Shown: piece by piece, positions 8,104-17,965 of the stretch | Layout of the letters: each line of letters starts with the position of its first letter | How positions within the stretch are numbered: position 1 is the stretch's first letter | Assembly: GCA_027343695.1 (NCBI GenBank) | Contig: DAHWKJ010000022.1 | Location: 1 to 64,000, forward strand | Length of the DNA: 64,000 nt | Source: Sulfobacillus sp. | GTDB taxonomy: Bacteria > Bacillota > Sulfobacillia > Sulfobacillales > Sulfobacillaceae | Reading direction: 5' to 3' | Program-made: the position numbers and the translations under genes | The notes under the pieces: model-generated | Seen by the model: only the letters and a program-made list of their open reading frames with translations | Told to the model about the DNA's origin: nothing | The model's database searches: none

Positions 8104-8876
8104 CTGAACCCTTAGTACTGCTAGAACAAGGACCAGGGTCGATCCGCATCTTGCGGCTTAATCGGCCTGAGGTTTTAAATGCCCTCAATAGTCCACTCAT
8201 GGAGGCTTTAGTGGGATATTTGGCGCAACTGGATCAAGACGACACGGTCTCGGTGGTCGTGCTGACCGGGATGGGACGCGCTTTCGCTGCAGGAGCGGAT
8301 ATTGCGGAATTAGAGGGGCAAACCCCGATCTCCATGTTAACGTCCCCGCAAATTAATCGGTGGGATCAAATTCGCCACTTTTCCAAGCCCCTCATTGCAG
8401 CGGTGAAAGGCTACGCGCTGGGCGGTGGGATGGAACTCATGATGGCGTGCGACATGGTTGTCGCCGCGGAGAATGCTCGATTTGGTCAGCCCGAGATTAA
8501 AATTGGAGTGATGCCAGGTGCCGGCGGCACCCAACGCCTAACGAAGACGGTGGGCAAGGTGCGGGCCATGGCGATGGTACTCACCGGGGATATGATTACG
8601 GCCGCCGAAGCGAAGGCATTCGGTCTGGTCAACCGGGTGGTCGCGGTGGATGAGGTTGAAACCGAGGCCTTAGCACTTGCAGCGCAGATAGCGTCGATGC
8701 CCCAAGTTGCGGTACGACTTGCCAAAGAGTCAATCCTGACCGCGTTGGATACGCCGCTTGAAGAGGGATTACGGCACGAACGCCGGTTGTTTGGAACGCT
8801 CTTTGCGACCGAGGATCAAAAAGAGGGAATGGCCGCCTTTTTAGCCAAACGTTCACCTAAATTTCAAGGGAAATAA
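8100..8876 (+). CDS. enoyl-CoA hydratase/isomerase family protein
   Basis: 258 residues, full crotonase length. The oxyanion-hole segments are AFAAGADIAELE (about 62-73) and KGYALGGGMELMMACDMV (about 103-120). The catalytic-glutamate region is FGQPEIKIGVMPGAGGTQRL (about 127-146). This supports hydration of trans-2-enoyl-CoA in beta-oxidation-like degradation, probably of acids activated by the adjacent PaaK. The start at 8100 overlaps the EthD stop; a second ATG two codons upstream is possible. Its 3' end overlaps the convergent fdhD gene by 20 bases. Confidence 0.9.
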   Translation: MTEPLVLLEQGPGSIRILRLNRPEVLNALNSPLMEALVGYLAQLDQDDTVSVVVLTGMGRAFAAGADIAELEGQTPISMLTSPQINRWDQIRHFSKPLIAAVKGYALGGGMELMMACDMVVAAENARFGQPEIKIGVMPGAGGTQRLTKTVGKVRAMAMVLTGDMITAAEAKAFGLVNRVVAVDEVETEALALAAQIASMPQVAVRLAKESILTALDTPLEEGLRHERRLFGTLFATEDQKEGMAAFLAKRSPKFQGK

Positions 8877-9657
8877 TGGACGGGATGCGCTCGGGATGGG
8901 AGTACACACTAAACTCTTCGTCCCGAGTAAATCCTATGGTGGTAATGTTGAGGGATTCCGCGAGCTCCAGCCCGAGAGACGTGGGCGCGGCATTAGAGAT
9001 GATCAGGCCCACACCCATGTGGGCTACTTTTATAATCACTTCGCTCGATAAGCGACCCGAAAATACCACGATGCCGTTGGCGGTCGACACATTTTCGATC
9101 AAGCTCCACCCATACACTTTGTCTAATGCGTTGTGGCGTCCCACGTCCATCCGGACTACGTCAAGCTTTTCGTGATGAGCGCTCCACGCCGCGGCATGGA
9201 GTCCTCCCGAATGTTGTCGCCGACTGGCCTGGCTTAATTGAGTAAAGAATGAAAAAATCTCGGGGGGTGCAATCGTCACCGTGGACGTTACCGGCGAAAG
9301 ATCATCGTCGTTCGCAAAATAGAGACTAGGCCGTCCCCGCCCACAACAGCCTGACAAGGTGGGCCGCGAAAAATTGTCCAAGCGTGTGGCATTGACGCCG
9401 GGAATTCGTACCCACACCGCTTGGTCGTCTGAATGATATTGAAATACGGTAATGTCTTGCCGCGAGCCAATAATCCCCTCCATCGCTAAAAACCCGCAGA
9501 CGAGCTCTTCAACGTGGGTGGGAGTGGCAATTAGGGTGGCTAATTCACGTCCATTGACATGGACCCGTAATGGCTCTTCAGACACCACCTCCGTCACTTC
9601 GCTAGTCCAGCGCCCAGCCCGGTAGTGGTGGCGCCCTTGAGAGATGACTTCTGGCAT
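8857..9657 (-). CDS. fdhD: formate dehydrogenase accessory sulfurtransferase
   Basis: 266 residues. FdhD passes sulfur from a cysteine desulfurase to the molybdenum cofactor of formate dehydrogenase. The active cysteines are in SGCCGRGRPSL, the adjacent-CC form common in Gram-positive FdhD rather than the CxxC form. Other family motifs are PTHVEELVCGFLAMEGII, HNALDKVYGW and the C-terminal MGVGLIISNAAPTSLGLELAE. I chose the ATG at 9657 because GAGGGAG lies seven bases upstream; longer frames up to 9747 have no ribosome site. No formate dehydrogenase gene is in the window. It is convergent with the enoyl-CoA hydratase and overlaps it by 20 bases. Confidence 0.93.
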   Translation of the reverse strand: MPEVISQGRHHYRAGRWTSEVTEVVSEEPLRVHVNGRELATLIATPTHVEELVCGFLAMEGIIGSRQDITVFQYHSDDQAVWVRIPGVNATRLDNFSRPTLSGCCGRGRPSLYFANDDDLSPVTSTVTIAPPEIFSFFTQLSQASRRQHSGGLHAAAWSAHHEKLDVVRMDVGRHNALDKVYGWSLIENVSTANGIVVFSGRLSSEVIIKVAHMGVGLIISNAAPTSLGLELAESLNITTIGFTRDEEFSVYSHPERIPSIISLEI

Positions 9658-9812
9658 GGCTAACTCCCTCGTTTCGTTGGTCTTCATTCCAGTATAGAAC
9701 TTTCTACGGAATTTCGCCTGAGCTAAAGATCCAGAACCGGGATCCATGCCGTAATACTACTGACAGTGCGAGTGAGCACGAAAAAATACGATAAAGAGGA
9801 GAGTGGATACGC

Positions 9813-10175
9813 ATGGCCCGGTCATTTATGCGTGTAGTGGGTATTATCCTAGTGTTGGTAGGGCTTGTAGGCTTTGTAGAGCCGTTTAATGGGATTTTCA
9901 ATTTGACTCCGATGCATGATGTGGTGCACCTCCTTACAGGGGCTGTGGCACTAGCCGTGAGCGGCAGTGAAAATGCTAGTCGCATCTATGCATGGATCTT
10001 TGGGGTGGTCTACCTCATCGTAGCCGCTACGGGTCTCCTCACCGCAAACCTCTTAGGCATGATTCCACTCAAGCCCGCCGATGACGTCTTGCATTTGTTG
10101 CTCGGGGTGGCGGGCCTGGTGGTGGCTTACATGGCTACACAAAAAGCTTCACGGACGCATTCATCCGCAGCGTAG
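9813..10175 (+). CDS. DUF4383-type small membrane protein
   Basis: 120 residues with four predicted membrane helices. It begins MRVVGIILVLVGLVGFVEP and has a duplicated pattern: HDVVHLLTGAVAL near residue 37 and DDVLHLLLGVAGLVVAY near residue 91. Conserved His-Leu pairs in such helices are typical of DUF4383 membrane proteins, whose function is unknown. The gene stands alone, preceded by AAAGAGGAGAG and followed by a clear terminator. Confidence 0.75.
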   Translation: MARSFMRVVGIILVLVGLVGFVEPFNGIFNLTPMHDVVHLLTGAVALAVSGSENASRIYAWIFGVVYLIVAATGLLTANLLGMIPLKPADDVLHLLLGVAGLVVAYMATQKASRTHSSAA

Positions 10176-10197
10176 CGGATACAGCCACACCAATTAT

Positions 10198-10236
10198 AAA
10201 AGCCGCCCCATGCCATTTAACGGGGCGGCTTTTTGT
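10198..10236 (+). terminator. rho-independent terminator after the DUF4383 gene
   Basis: AAAAGCCGCCCC at 10198-10209 pairs with GGGGCGGCTTTT at 10222-10233, and further T residues follow. Loop 12 bases. Confidence 0.93.
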
Positions 10237-10483
10237 TTAATGATAATGATAGGATTACCCGGTGGAGGGCCTATGCATCGACGGGCCTTCTTGGAGGGTA
10301 CGATAAAATCATAACCACCGGCATCGTGAGTCGATTTTAAAAGCGTGTGACGTCCTTGAGGTATGGGGCCATCGACCTTCGTTCATCCTCTGACCCGGTT
10401 CGATTGAAGAGGCGTTCTTTCAATTTGGAGTCAGAGCAGGTATGATGAGTGCCATATCGTGTCAATGTGATGGAGGATCGTAC

Positions 10484-12283
10484 TTGGAACCAGAGCGTAT
10501 TCGTAACTTCTCAATTATTGCCCACATCGATCATGGTAAAAGCACGCTGGCGGACCGCCTGATTGAATCTACAGGGGCTTTGACACATCGCGAGATGACC
10601 GCGCAGGTTCTCGATTCCATGGACTTGGAACGGGAGCGTGGAATTACCATCAAGGCTCAAGCCGTGCGGCTTGACTACGAGTATGATGGTCAGAGCGTGG
10701 AGATGAACCTGATCGATACACCAGGCCATGTGGACTTTACGTATGAAGTGTCTCGGGCACTGCAGGCGTGCGAAGGGGCCATTTTGGTCGTGGACGCCGC
10801 ACAAGGCGTTCAAGCGCAGACCCTTGCCAACCTCTATATGGCTTTGGAGCACGATTTAGCCATCATTCCCGTGATTAACAAGATTGATCTGCCTAATGCA
10901 GACCCCGAACGAGTGATTGAAGAACTGGTCGAAATTGGATTGGATGGCACTGAGGCGATTTTGGTGTCGGCGAAACAGGGGATTGGCATTGAGGCGGTAC
11001 TACGGGCCGTGGTCCAAAGAGTGCCATCCCCCAAGGGGGATGGCACGGCTCCTTTGCGGGCGCTCATTTTTGACTCTCGGTTCGATAGCTACAAAGGAGT
11101 CCTGGTGTACATTCGGGTCATCGATGGCGAGTTGAAAGTGGGGGACACCGTACGCTTCATGGCCACCGAGAAGGAATTCGCTGTGACCGAGATGGGAGTG
11201 TTTCGGCCCCACTTGACGGCGATCGACCGCCTGTCTAGTGGCGAGGTCGGCTATTTCGCAGCGGCTATCAAGACGGTTCAGGACACGCGCGTGGGGGACA
11301 CGGTTACGAATGCGCAGCGGCCTGCTCCAGCGGCACTGCCCGGATATCGGCCAGCCCAACCCATGGTCTTTTCTGGACTGTATCCCGTCGATTCCCAAGA
11401 CTATGGCCGCCTGCGTGAAGCGTTGGAGAAGTTGCAGCTGAATGACGCGTCGCTGACCTTTGAGCCTGAGACCTCGGTGGCTCTGGGGTTTGGATTTCGG
11501 GCCGGGTTTCTTGGGCTTTTACACTTGGAAGTCATTCAAGAACGCTTGGAGCGAGAATATGATCTGTCCTTGATTACGACGGCACCTAACGTGGTGTACC
11601 AAGTGACCATGGTCGATAAAACAATTCTCCGGGTGGATAATCCGGCATTGATGCCGACCCCGGGCGATATCGTATCCATTGAGGAGCCAATGGTGGATGC
11701 CAGCATCATCACGCCCACGGATTACATTGGGGCTGTCATGGAACTCTGCCAAGAACGCCGAGGCACCTTCCGAGACTTAAGCTACATGGATCCGAAGCGG
11801 GCGATGATCCAATATCGGTTGCCGTTGGGAGAAATCATGTATGACTTTTTCGATCAACTGAAAAGTCGCACGCGAGGCTATGCTTCTTTCGACTACCACC
11901 TGGTGGGTCTTGAGGCCGCAGACTTAGTGCGCATGGACATTTTGCTTAATGGTCAAATTGTCGATGCGCTTTCGGTCATTGTGCATCGTGATCGGGCGTA
12001 TTACCGGGGTAAAGCGTTGGCGGAAAAACTTCGTGAATTGATCCCGCGTCAAATGTTTGAAGTTCCGATTCAAGCCGCTATTGGCAGTCGTGTCGTGGCC
12101 CGGGAGACCGTGCGTGCAATGCGTAAAGACGTGTTGTCTAAGTGTTACGGCGGGGACATTACGCGTAAACGTAAGTTATTAGAGAAGCAGAAAGAGGGAA
12201 AAAAGCGGATGAAATCCGTGGGTAACGTCGAAATTCCACAAGAAGCCTTTATGGCTATTTTACGTGTGGATGACCCCTCATGA
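10484..12283 (+). CDS. lepA: translation elongation factor 4 (LepA)
   Basis: 599 residues from a TTG at 10484, which has GGAGG seven bases upstream and gives the standard LepA length. The in-frame ATG at 10442 would add a 14-residue tail not seen in the family. GTPase motifs are AHIDHGKST near 13, DTPGH near 80 and NKID near 134. The LepA-specific C-terminal domain contains [25 protein letters not shown]. LepA binds ribosomes and influences translocation and initiation. The stop overlaps the start of hemW. Confidence 0.97.
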   Translation: MEPERIRNFSIIAHIDHGKSTLADRLIESTGALTHREMTAQVLDSMDLERERGITIKAQAVRLDYEYDGQSVEMNLIDTPGHVDFTYEVSRALQACEGAILVVDAAQGVQAQTLANLYMALEHDLAIIPVINKIDLPNADPERVIEELVEIGLDGTEAILVSAKQGIGIEAVLRAVVQRVPSPKGDGTAPLRALIFDSRFDSYKGVLVYIRVIDGELKVGDTVRFMATEKEFAVTEMGVFRPHLTAIDRLSSGEVGYFAAAIKTVQDTRVGDTVTNAQRPAPAALPGYRPAQPMVFSGLYPVDSQDYGRLREALEKLQLNDASLTFEPETSVALGFGFRAGFLGLLHLEVIQERLEREYDLSLITTAPNVVYQVTMVDKTILRVDNPALMPTPGDIVSIEEPMVDASIITPTDYIGAVMELCQERRGTFRDLSYMDPKRAMIQYRLPLGEIMYDFFDQLKSRTRGYASFDYHLVGLEAADLVRMDILLNGQIVDALSVIVHRDRAYYRGKALAEKLRELIPRQMFEVPIQAAIGSRVVARETVRAMRKDVLSKCYGGDITRKRKLLEKQKEGKKRMKSVGNVEIPQEAFMAILRVDDPS

Positions 12284-13449
12284 TAGAGGATGACTTTCTT
12301 CTCACCGACTGGGGGCTCTACGTTCATATCCCTTTTTGCCAAGCGCGTTGTACGTATTGTGACTTTAATACGGTGACCCATATGGGTGTCGACGACCACC
12401 AAAGCTACATGGATGCCTTGGCGGCAGAATGGGAGCGGGCCATCCTTCCTTCAGGACGCCTTATCTCGGTGTTTTTTGGAGGGGGTACGCCGTCATTGGT
12501 CGACCCGAGCCTTATCGGGCGATTTTTGGATGTCGTGCGCGAGCGTGTCAGGGAGTTCGGGCCGGACGTCGAAGTGACCCTCGAAGCCAACCCGGGAACG
12601 GTGACTCGCGAGCATTTCGTGAAGCTTCGTCAAGTCGGGGTGAATCGCCTCTCCATTGGGGCGCAAGCCATGCAAGAAAGCCATTTAAAGGCCTTAAATC
12701 GGATTCATGGGGTAACAGATATTCGCCGTGCGGTTTCCGATGCGCGGGACGCTGGATTTGACAACGTGAGTCTTGATGCTATTTATGGACTACCGGCACA
12801 AAGCTTTGCAGAATGGCAAGAGACTCTGACGGAATTGTTGAAGCTGAAGCCGGACCATCTTTCGCTCTATCGTTTACAGGTCGAGGAAGGGACTCCGTTG
12901 GCGGATGGCGTGCGCAAGGGAACTCTCATCATGCCCGATGATGACCGGATGGCCGATATGGCGGATTTTGCCGAAGCGACGCTGGACGATCGAGGCTTTG
13001 TCCACTACGAGATTTCTAACTGGTCACGACCTGGCTTCGACTCCCGCCATAACCAACTGTATTGGACCCTCAATTCATATCTGGGCTTGGGAGCTGGGGC
13101 GCATTCGTATCACGAGGGACGCCGTTGGTGGAATTATCGGGGGGTGCGCCGATATATTGAGACGCAACGGGCCGGGGAACCCGCGTTAGATGACGGTGAA
13201 ATTTTAAGCCATCTGGAGCAAATGCGAGAATATGTGTGGCTCGGTTTGAGGCGGCAACGAGGTGTCAATCGCGAGCGATTTCACACCAAGTTCCATGAGC
13301 ACCTAGATGAGGTCTTTGAGACAACCGTTGCTGAACTCACTGATTTAGGATTAGTGGAGTCGCAGGATGCGATTCTTAAACTGACGGGGCGCGGCAGAGA
13401 TCTCGCCAACACCGTATTTCGGAAATTCATGGCAGAGGTCGCACCTTGA
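12280..13449 (+). CDS. hemW: HemW, radical SAM heme chaperone-like protein
   Basis: 389 residues. The radical SAM cluster motif is C20-x3-C24-x2-C27 ([11 protein letters not shown]), followed by [15 protein letters not shown] and GAQAMQ, which are HemN/HemW family features. The location directly after lepA, with an ATGA overlap, is the conserved hemW position. In other bacteria HemW binds heme and delivers it rather than oxidising coproporphyrinogen; that role is known from the family, not shown here. Its stop codon lies inside the -35 box of the hrcA promoter. Confidence 0.93.
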   Translation: MIEDDFLLTDWGLYVHIPFCQARCTYCDFNTVTHMGVDDHQSYMDALAAEWERAILPSGRLISVFFGGGTPSLVDPSLIGRFLDVVRERVREFGPDVEVTLEANPGTVTREHFVKLRQVGVNRLSIGAQAMQESHLKALNRIHGVTDIRRAVSDARDAGFDNVSLDAIYGLPAQSFAEWQETLTELLKLKPDHLSLYRLQVEEGTPLADGVRKGTLIMPDDDRMADMADFAEATLDDRGFVHYEISNWSRPGFDSRHNQLYWTLNSYLGLGAGAHSYHEGRRWWNYRGVRRYIETQRAGEPALDDGEILSHLEQMREYVWLGLRRQRGVNRERFHTKFHEHLDEVFETTVAELTDLGLVESQDAILKLTGRGRDLANTVFRKFMAEVAP

Positions 13450-13486
13450 CATAGAATTCAACCGGGTGCTATGGTTTTTTTATAAA
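13446..13486 (+). promoter_or_regulatory. heat-shock operon promoter (hrcA)
   Basis: TTGACA at 13446-13451 overlaps the hemW stop. CTATGG/TATGGT at 13469-13475 gives a first possible -10 box. TTCAAC at 13457-13462 with TATAAA at 13481-13486 (18-base spacer) gives a second pair directly beside CIRCE. Confidence 0.6.
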
Positions 13487-13487
13487 A

Positions 13488-13514
13488 TTAGCACTCTGAT
13501 ATCTCGAGTGCTAA
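13488..13514 (+). promoter_or_regulatory. CIRCE operator
   Basis: TTAGCACTC (13488-13496), nine bases, then GAGTGCTAA (13506-13514). This is an exact match to the 9-9-9 CIRCE consensus bound by HrcA. It lies between the promoter and the hrcA start, so HrcA should repress its own operon. Confidence 0.98.
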
Positions 13515-13540
13515 TGGCTAGAGTGATCGGAGGAAAGGCC

Positions 13541-14560
13541 ATGGATGCACGCAAGAAAAGAATCTTGGGTATCCTAATCGACGATTACATTGCATCAGCC
13601 GAACCGGTGGGATCGCGGACACTGGCTAAGAAATATGACCTCGGTATTAGTTCCGCCACGATCCGTAATGAGATGGCTGACTTGGAAGAGCTGGGCTATT
13701 TAGAGCAACCCCATACGTCTGCGGGTCGGGTTCCCTCGGACCGTGGATATCGCTATTATGTCGATGAGCTGATGCCAAAGCGATACATCACCAACGATGC
13801 GGTATCCCGGGTGCGGATGGCATTTCAGGCACCCATGCGAGAAATTGCTTGGTTCATCCATCAGACGGCTCGGATGGTGTCTGAAATGACAGGCTATCCG
13901 TCCATGGTCGTGGCCCCTCCCGTGCTTGAGGCGCGTCTCGCTGAAATTCGGGTACTACGTTTACAGCCGGGCACGTTGTTGTTTCTAGTGTCCACGGATG
14001 CTGGTGTGGTAGAGAATCGCGTGGTGTCGGTACCTGAAGAATTGAGTGTCGATGGGCTCGGGGCATTGGCACAGGAATTCTCACGGGAGTTTCATGGGAT
14101 TCCTATTCATGAATTGAAGGACCGTATTTTGGATCCCTTGGCGCACGATGCGGAACGTTACCGGGGTTTATGGGGAACCCTCGGGGGCTGGATGGCAGAA
14201 TGGAACCTTTACGAGGATCGGGTGACTTTGGCAGGACCGCTCAGTATTTTGCAATACCCGGAGTTCCGCGATATTGATAAAGTGCAACGGGTGCTCGGGT
14301 TTCTGGAGCGCGAGGATGCGGTGGAAGAACTCTTAAAGGCGGCCGCCTCGTCGACTGAAAGCGTTCAAGTGATGATTGGCCAAGAATCTTCGGTCGAGGC
14401 CATCTGGGACTGCAGTGTGGTGACGGCCACCTATCAGGTGAGGAGCCATGTGGTGGGCCAGGTGTCTGTTATTGGTCCAAAACGGATGCACTATGCGCAA
14501 GTGGTAGCGACCTTAGAGCTGGTATCTGAAGAACTATCACGTGCCTTAAAATGGGCGTAA
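13541..14560 (+). CDS. hrcA: heat-inducible transcription repressor HrcA
   Basis: 339 residues. The N-terminal winged-helix domain has LIDDYIASAEPVGSRTLAKKY and the recognition region SSATIRNEMADLEELGYLEQPHTSAGR, which is diagnostic of HrcA. It represses the heat-shock operon through CIRCE and is usually tuned by GroEL. The ATG at 13541 has CGGAGGAAA just upstream; the frame extends further back through the CIRCE element, but that is not translated in the family. It heads hrcA-grpE-dnaJ-prmA-rsmE. Confidence 0.97.
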   Translation: MDARKKRILGILIDDYIASAEPVGSRTLAKKYDLGISSATIRNEMADLEELGYLEQPHTSAGRVPSDRGYRYYVDELMPKRYITNDAVSRVRMAFQAPMREIAWFIHQTARMVSEMTGYPSMVVAPPVLEARLAEIRVLRLQPGTLLFLVSTDAGVVENRVVSVPEELSVDGLGALAQEFSREFHGIPIHELKDRILDPLAHDAERYRGLWGTLGGWMAEWNLYEDRVTLAGPLSILQYPEFRDIDKVQRVLGFLEREDAVEELLKAAASSTESVQVMIGQESSVEAIWDCSVVTATYQVRSHVVGQVSVIGPKRMHYAQVVATLELVSEELSRALKWA

Positions 14561-14579
14561 ATGTTGAGGAGGCTATACA

Positions 14580-15158
14580 TTGATGAACGATCCGGAATCC
14601 TTTAAGCCTGGGGAGAACCCCGATTCGGTTGAAGAGGAAGTAGTACAAGAAGAACCGACGGTGTCCCCTGAAGGGGCGGACGTGGAACCTGAAACTAATT
14701 GGGAGGAGGTAGCCCAAGAACGCTACGAACAACTGGTACGGCTGAGGGCCGATTTTGAAAATTTTCGACGCCGCCAGGACCGCGAACGGGAAGAGATTCG
14801 TGCGTTCGTGATGGCCACCGTATTATCGGACTTGCTCCCGGTGTATGACAACTTGGATCGAGCACTGAAGTCGATGCCTACAGAGGATGAAGCCAAATCG
14901 TGGCGGGTCGGAATCGAGATGACGATGAAAGGCTTCAACGAGGCCCTGGCCCGTCAAGGAGTCGACGCCATCGTGACGGAGGGAGAGATGTTTGACCCTC
15001 GGTGGCACGAGGCGATCCAACGAGTTCCTAGCGAGTTGCCGGAAGGTACGATTGTCGAAGAACTGGCTAAAGGCTTTCGATGGAAGGAACGGGTATTACG
15101 TGCCAGTATGGTGCGGGTATCGGAAGGACCATCCGAATCAGCACACGAAGAGGAGTAA
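14580..15158 (+). CDS. grpE: nucleotide exchange factor GrpE
   Basis: 192 residues. An acidic disordered head (1-55) leads into a long coiled coil (YEQLVRLRADFENFRRRQDRERE) and the C-terminal beta domain with GVDAIVTEGEMFDPRWHEAI and GFRWKERVLRASMVRVS. GrpE releases ADP from DnaK. GAGGAGG precedes the tandem ATGs at 14580/14583. The next gene is dnaJ, only 26 bases on; the dnaK gene usually found between them is absent. Confidence 0.96.
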   Translation: MMNDPESFKPGENPDSVEEEVVQEEPTVSPEGADVEPETNWEEVAQERYEQLVRLRADFENFRRRQDREREEIRAFVMATVLSDLLPVYDNLDRALKSMPTEDEAKSWRVGIEMTMKGFNEALARQGVDAIVTEGEMFDPRWHEAIQRVPSELPEGTIVEELAKGFRWKERVLRASMVRVSEGPSESAHEEE

Positions 15159-15184
15159 AGGGGTACCTGGGAGGGAGCTAATCT

Positions 15185-16300
15185 GTGGCAAAACGTGACT
15201 ACTATGAGGTGTTGGGGGTTAGCCGGGACGCGGCTCCCGACGAATTGAAGCGGCAATTTAGGCGTTTGGCTGCCAAATATCACCCCGACGCCAACCCGGG
15301 GAACGCTCAAGCTGAAGAACAATTCAAAGAAATTAATGAGGCCTACCAGATCCTTTCGGATCCGGAAAAGCGAGCCCGTTACGATCAATTCGGTCATCAA
15401 GCGGCGCAAGCCGGGGGTGGTGCCGATTTCGGCGGATTTTCTGGATTTGGCGACATCATTGACATGTTTTTTGGTGGCAACGGTCCCGGAGGTCGGCAGG
15501 GAGGACCGCAACGCGGTCCCGATCTCCGTTATGATCTAACGATTGGGCTCGAAGATGTCATCGAAGGTGTCGAGCAGGAAATCCGCATGGTGCGTGATGA
15601 GGTCTGCCCCCATTGCCGCGGCAACCAAGCCGAGCCGGGGACCCGCCTTGAAACCTGTCCGCAGTGTCGCGGGACCGGACAAGTGGAACGGATTCGAGAA
15701 AGTTTTTTGGGACGCATTCGTCAGGTGGAGACTTGTTCCCGATGCCGAGGGGGCGGTCGTATTGTGCATAACCCATGCACCCAGTGTGCCGGTCGGGGTC
15801 AAATTCGTGCCGAAAAGAAGATGACCGTGAAGGTGCCCCCCGGCGTCGACGAAGGGACTCGACTGCGCGTGGCGGGAGAAGGGGGAGTGGGCCAGCATGG
15901 AGGCCCGACCGGGGATCTCATTGTCTTCCTTCATGTGAAAGAGAAGCCGGGATTTGCTCGGGACGGTGATGATTTATGGTGTGAGATGTCGATCGGGTTT
16001 GCGCAAGCCGCTTTGGGGGCTGACGTGAAAGTGGCTGGTTTGAAGGGGGAAGAATCGGTTCATATTCCACCCGGCACCCAGAATGACACGGTGTTCAAGA
16101 TTCCGAAGATGGGCCTGCCACGACTGGGCAACCCATCCAGTCGTGGCAACCTCAACGTCCGGGTTCGCGTTGCGGTCCCGACCCACCTTACGGCACGCGA
16201 ACGAGAAGTGCTCCACATGTGGGCCGAGATGCGTCAAGAAGAGGTCTTGCCTGTGGATAAAGGGCTTTTGCGGAAGGTAAAAGATGCCTTGGGGCGCTAA
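15185..16300 (+). CDS. dnaJ: chaperone protein DnaJ
   Basis: 371 residues, full type-I DnaJ. The J domain (about 1-68) has the HPD motif in KYHPDANPG. A Gly/Phe-rich segment (GGGADFGGFSGFGDII) follows. The zinc region (about 139-206) holds four CxxCxGxG repeats, starting CPHCRGNQ, CPQCRGTG, CSRCRGGG and CTQCAGRG; the first ends unusually, with N where G is typical. It stimulates DnaK ATPase and binds unfolded clients. GTG start with GGGAGG upstream. It overlaps prmA by 17 bases. Confidence 0.97.
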   Translation: MAKRDYYEVLGVSRDAAPDELKRQFRRLAAKYHPDANPGNAQAEEQFKEINEAYQILSDPEKRARYDQFGHQAAQAGGGADFGGFSGFGDIIDMFFGGNGPGGRQGGPQRGPDLRYDLTIGLEDVIEGVEQEIRMVRDEVCPHCRGNQAEPGTRLETCPQCRGTGQVERIRESFLGRIRQVETCSRCRGGGRIVHNPCTQCAGRGQIRAEKKMTVKVPPGVDEGTRLRVAGEGGVGQHGGPTGDLIVFLHVKEKPGFARDGDDLWCEMSIGFAQAALGADVKVAGLKGEESVHIPPGTQNDTVFKIPKMGLPRLGNPSSRGNLNVRVRVAVPTHLTAREREVLHMWAEMRQEEVLPVDKGLLRKVKDALGR

Positions 16301-17192
16301 TCCCACGTCCCGGGCCGGGATTTATTGGTCGGCAACCATCTACGGTTCGAGCCCGGATTTGATGAGTGATGTGGAGGCGTTTTTCTATGGTCTGGGCGCC
16401 ACGGGATTGGAATGGGAAGATGGCCGCCCGGCTCATGCTCCCTTTACCGATATTGCTATGCCACCGGCGGCACCCTTTGTGCGGGCATATTTTCCGAGTG
16501 ACGACGTGTGGATCGAGCGACGTCGTCAGTTGCACGCACGATTTGGGGATGCCGTGGAATTTACGAAACTTCGGGCTGAAGATTGGGAAAACAGTTGGAA
16601 GCAATATTACGTCCCGGTGCCGGTCGGCGATTGGATGATTATGCCGGCCTGGTATCCTGATAGCCCAAAGTCAACAGATCGGACGATTTGGTTGGATCCG
16701 GGAATGGCTTTCGGGACTGGGACTCATCCTACCACGAGAATGTGTCTGGCTCGGGTGGTATCCGCCATGCCAACCGGGGCACGGGTCATGGACCTGGGAT
16801 CAGGTTCGGGTGTTTTGGCGATTGCGGCCGCCAAAGCAGGAGCCGGGCACGTCGTGGCCGTGGAGCCCGATCCAGTGGCGGTGGCCGTACTGCTAGAGAA
16901 TCTCGAACGCAACCAGGTGATGCATCAAGTTGATGTAGTGTCAGGAACCCTGCAAGATGTAGAGCCTTCAATACCGTTTGACCTCATCGTAGCCAACCTC
17001 ATTGCAGAAATTATCGTGGCCGAGTGGCCACGGCTGTTACGCTACGTCACCCCCCAAAGCCAGATCATTCTTTCCGGCATTGTCGAGGAACGTCTCGCCG
17101 AGGTGAAACAGGTCTTGGATCAACAAGGAGGAATCATCCGGGGGGAAAGTCACCAAGAAGGCTGGGTGGTTTTGGAGGTGTCGCCCCGGTGA
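16284..17192 (+). CDS. prmA: ribosomal protein L11 methyltransferase
   Basis: 302 residues. The N-terminal substrate-recognition domain is followed by a class I SAM-methyltransferase domain: FGTGTHPTTRMCL, DLGSGSGVLAIAAAKAGA, VEPDPVAV and the PrmA-type FDLIVANLIAEII. PrmA trimethylates L11. The ATG at 16284 lies inside the 3' end of dnaJ and the reading is continuous with family N-termini from about residue 14. The stop overlaps the rsmE start by GTGA. Gene order dnaJ-prmA-rsmE is conserved in Firmicutes. Confidence 0.95.
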   Translation: MPWGANPTSRAGIYWSATIYGSSPDLMSDVEAFFYGLGATGLEWEDGRPAHAPFTDIAMPPAAPFVRAYFPSDDVWIERRRQLHARFGDAVEFTKLRAEDWENSWKQYYVPVPVGDWMIMPAWYPDSPKSTDRTIWLDPGMAFGTGTHPTTRMCLARVVSAMPTGARVMDLGSGSGVLAIAAAKAGAGHVVAVEPDPVAVAVLLENLERNQVMHQVDVVSGTLQDVEPSIPFDLIVANLIAEIIVAEWPRLLRYVTPQSQIILSGIVEERLAEVKQVLDQQGGIIRGESHQEGWVVLEVSPR

Positions 17193-17884
17193 TCCGCATC
17201 GTGTGTGACCCCGGCCAACGTGCAGGCGATCGGCTTGTCCTGACCTCAGAACAGACACACTACCTCGAACGAGTAATGCGCCAAAAGATCGGGGATGTGC
17301 TTGAAGTCCATTTCGCAGGGGAAGGCGTACACCGAGCCACTCTGCTGGGAGCTGGGGAGCTTCAAATAGATCCCGCGACTACCCCGGTGCTTGAGCTGCC
17401 GACGCGGATTCTGCTGTATCAGGCCTTATTAAAACACGATCATTTCGCTGAAATCGTAGAACGCGGGACCGAGGCCGGTATTGCAGATTTCATTCCTCTG
17501 GTAACGGACCGATCCATCGTGCGGGAAGTGACACCTAATCGAGATCAACGATGGCGAAAAATTGCCATCGAGGCGACCGAGCAATGTCGACGGGCAGAAG
17601 TTCCTCGTATTCACCCGGTGGCATCGTTGAAAGATATCCGTCCTCCGGAAGCGGGGATCGGGTTGCTCCTCGATCCCTCGGGACTGCCATTACGGACCGC
17701 CGTCGCGAATCATGCGGTGGCGGTTGCGTTGGCGGTAGGGCCCGAAGGGGGCTTTACTGCCGAGGAACGGAGCCTCTTGATCGACCGAGGGTTTTTGGCG
17801 GTTTCGCTTGGGCCGCACATTTTTCGATCGGAAAACGCGGGGGCGTTTGCTGCCGTGATGTTGTTGGGGTTGTGGATGCGGTGA
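17189..17884 (+). CDS. rsmE: 16S rRNA m3U1498 methyltransferase
   Basis: 231 residues, SPOUT-fold RsmE. It has the N-terminal PUA-like part (RIVCDPGQ, THYLERVMRQKIGDVLEV) and the C-terminal knotted SAM site with VALAVGPEGGFTAEE and SLGPHIFRSENAGAFA, both diagnostic. The GTG at 17189 overlaps the prmA stop and has GGAGGTG upstream. A longer frame upstream is a shadow of prmA. Confidence 0.95.
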   Translation: MIRIVCDPGQRAGDRLVLTSEQTHYLERVMRQKIGDVLEVHFAGEGVHRATLLGAGELQIDPATTPVLELPTRILLYQALLKHDHFAEIVERGTEAGIADFIPLVTDRSIVREVTPNRDQRWRKIAIEATEQCRRAEVPRIHPVASLKDIRPPEAGIGLLLDPSGLPLRTAVANHAVAVALAVGPEGGFTAEERSLLIDRGFLAVSLGPHIFRSENAGAFAAVMLLGLWMR

Positions 17885-17965
17885 CTTCCACTTTTGGTCA
17901 ACAATGCTAGAGTTTTGAGCGCGTCTGCGGGCCATCCTAGATTCATAGGAAGGGAGGGCCACCGC

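Noticed and set aside
8857-8876. Frameshift suspected from the 20-base convergent overlap of fdhD and the hydratase
   Set aside because: Both proteins have normal C-termini, so the overlap is genuine packing rather than an error.
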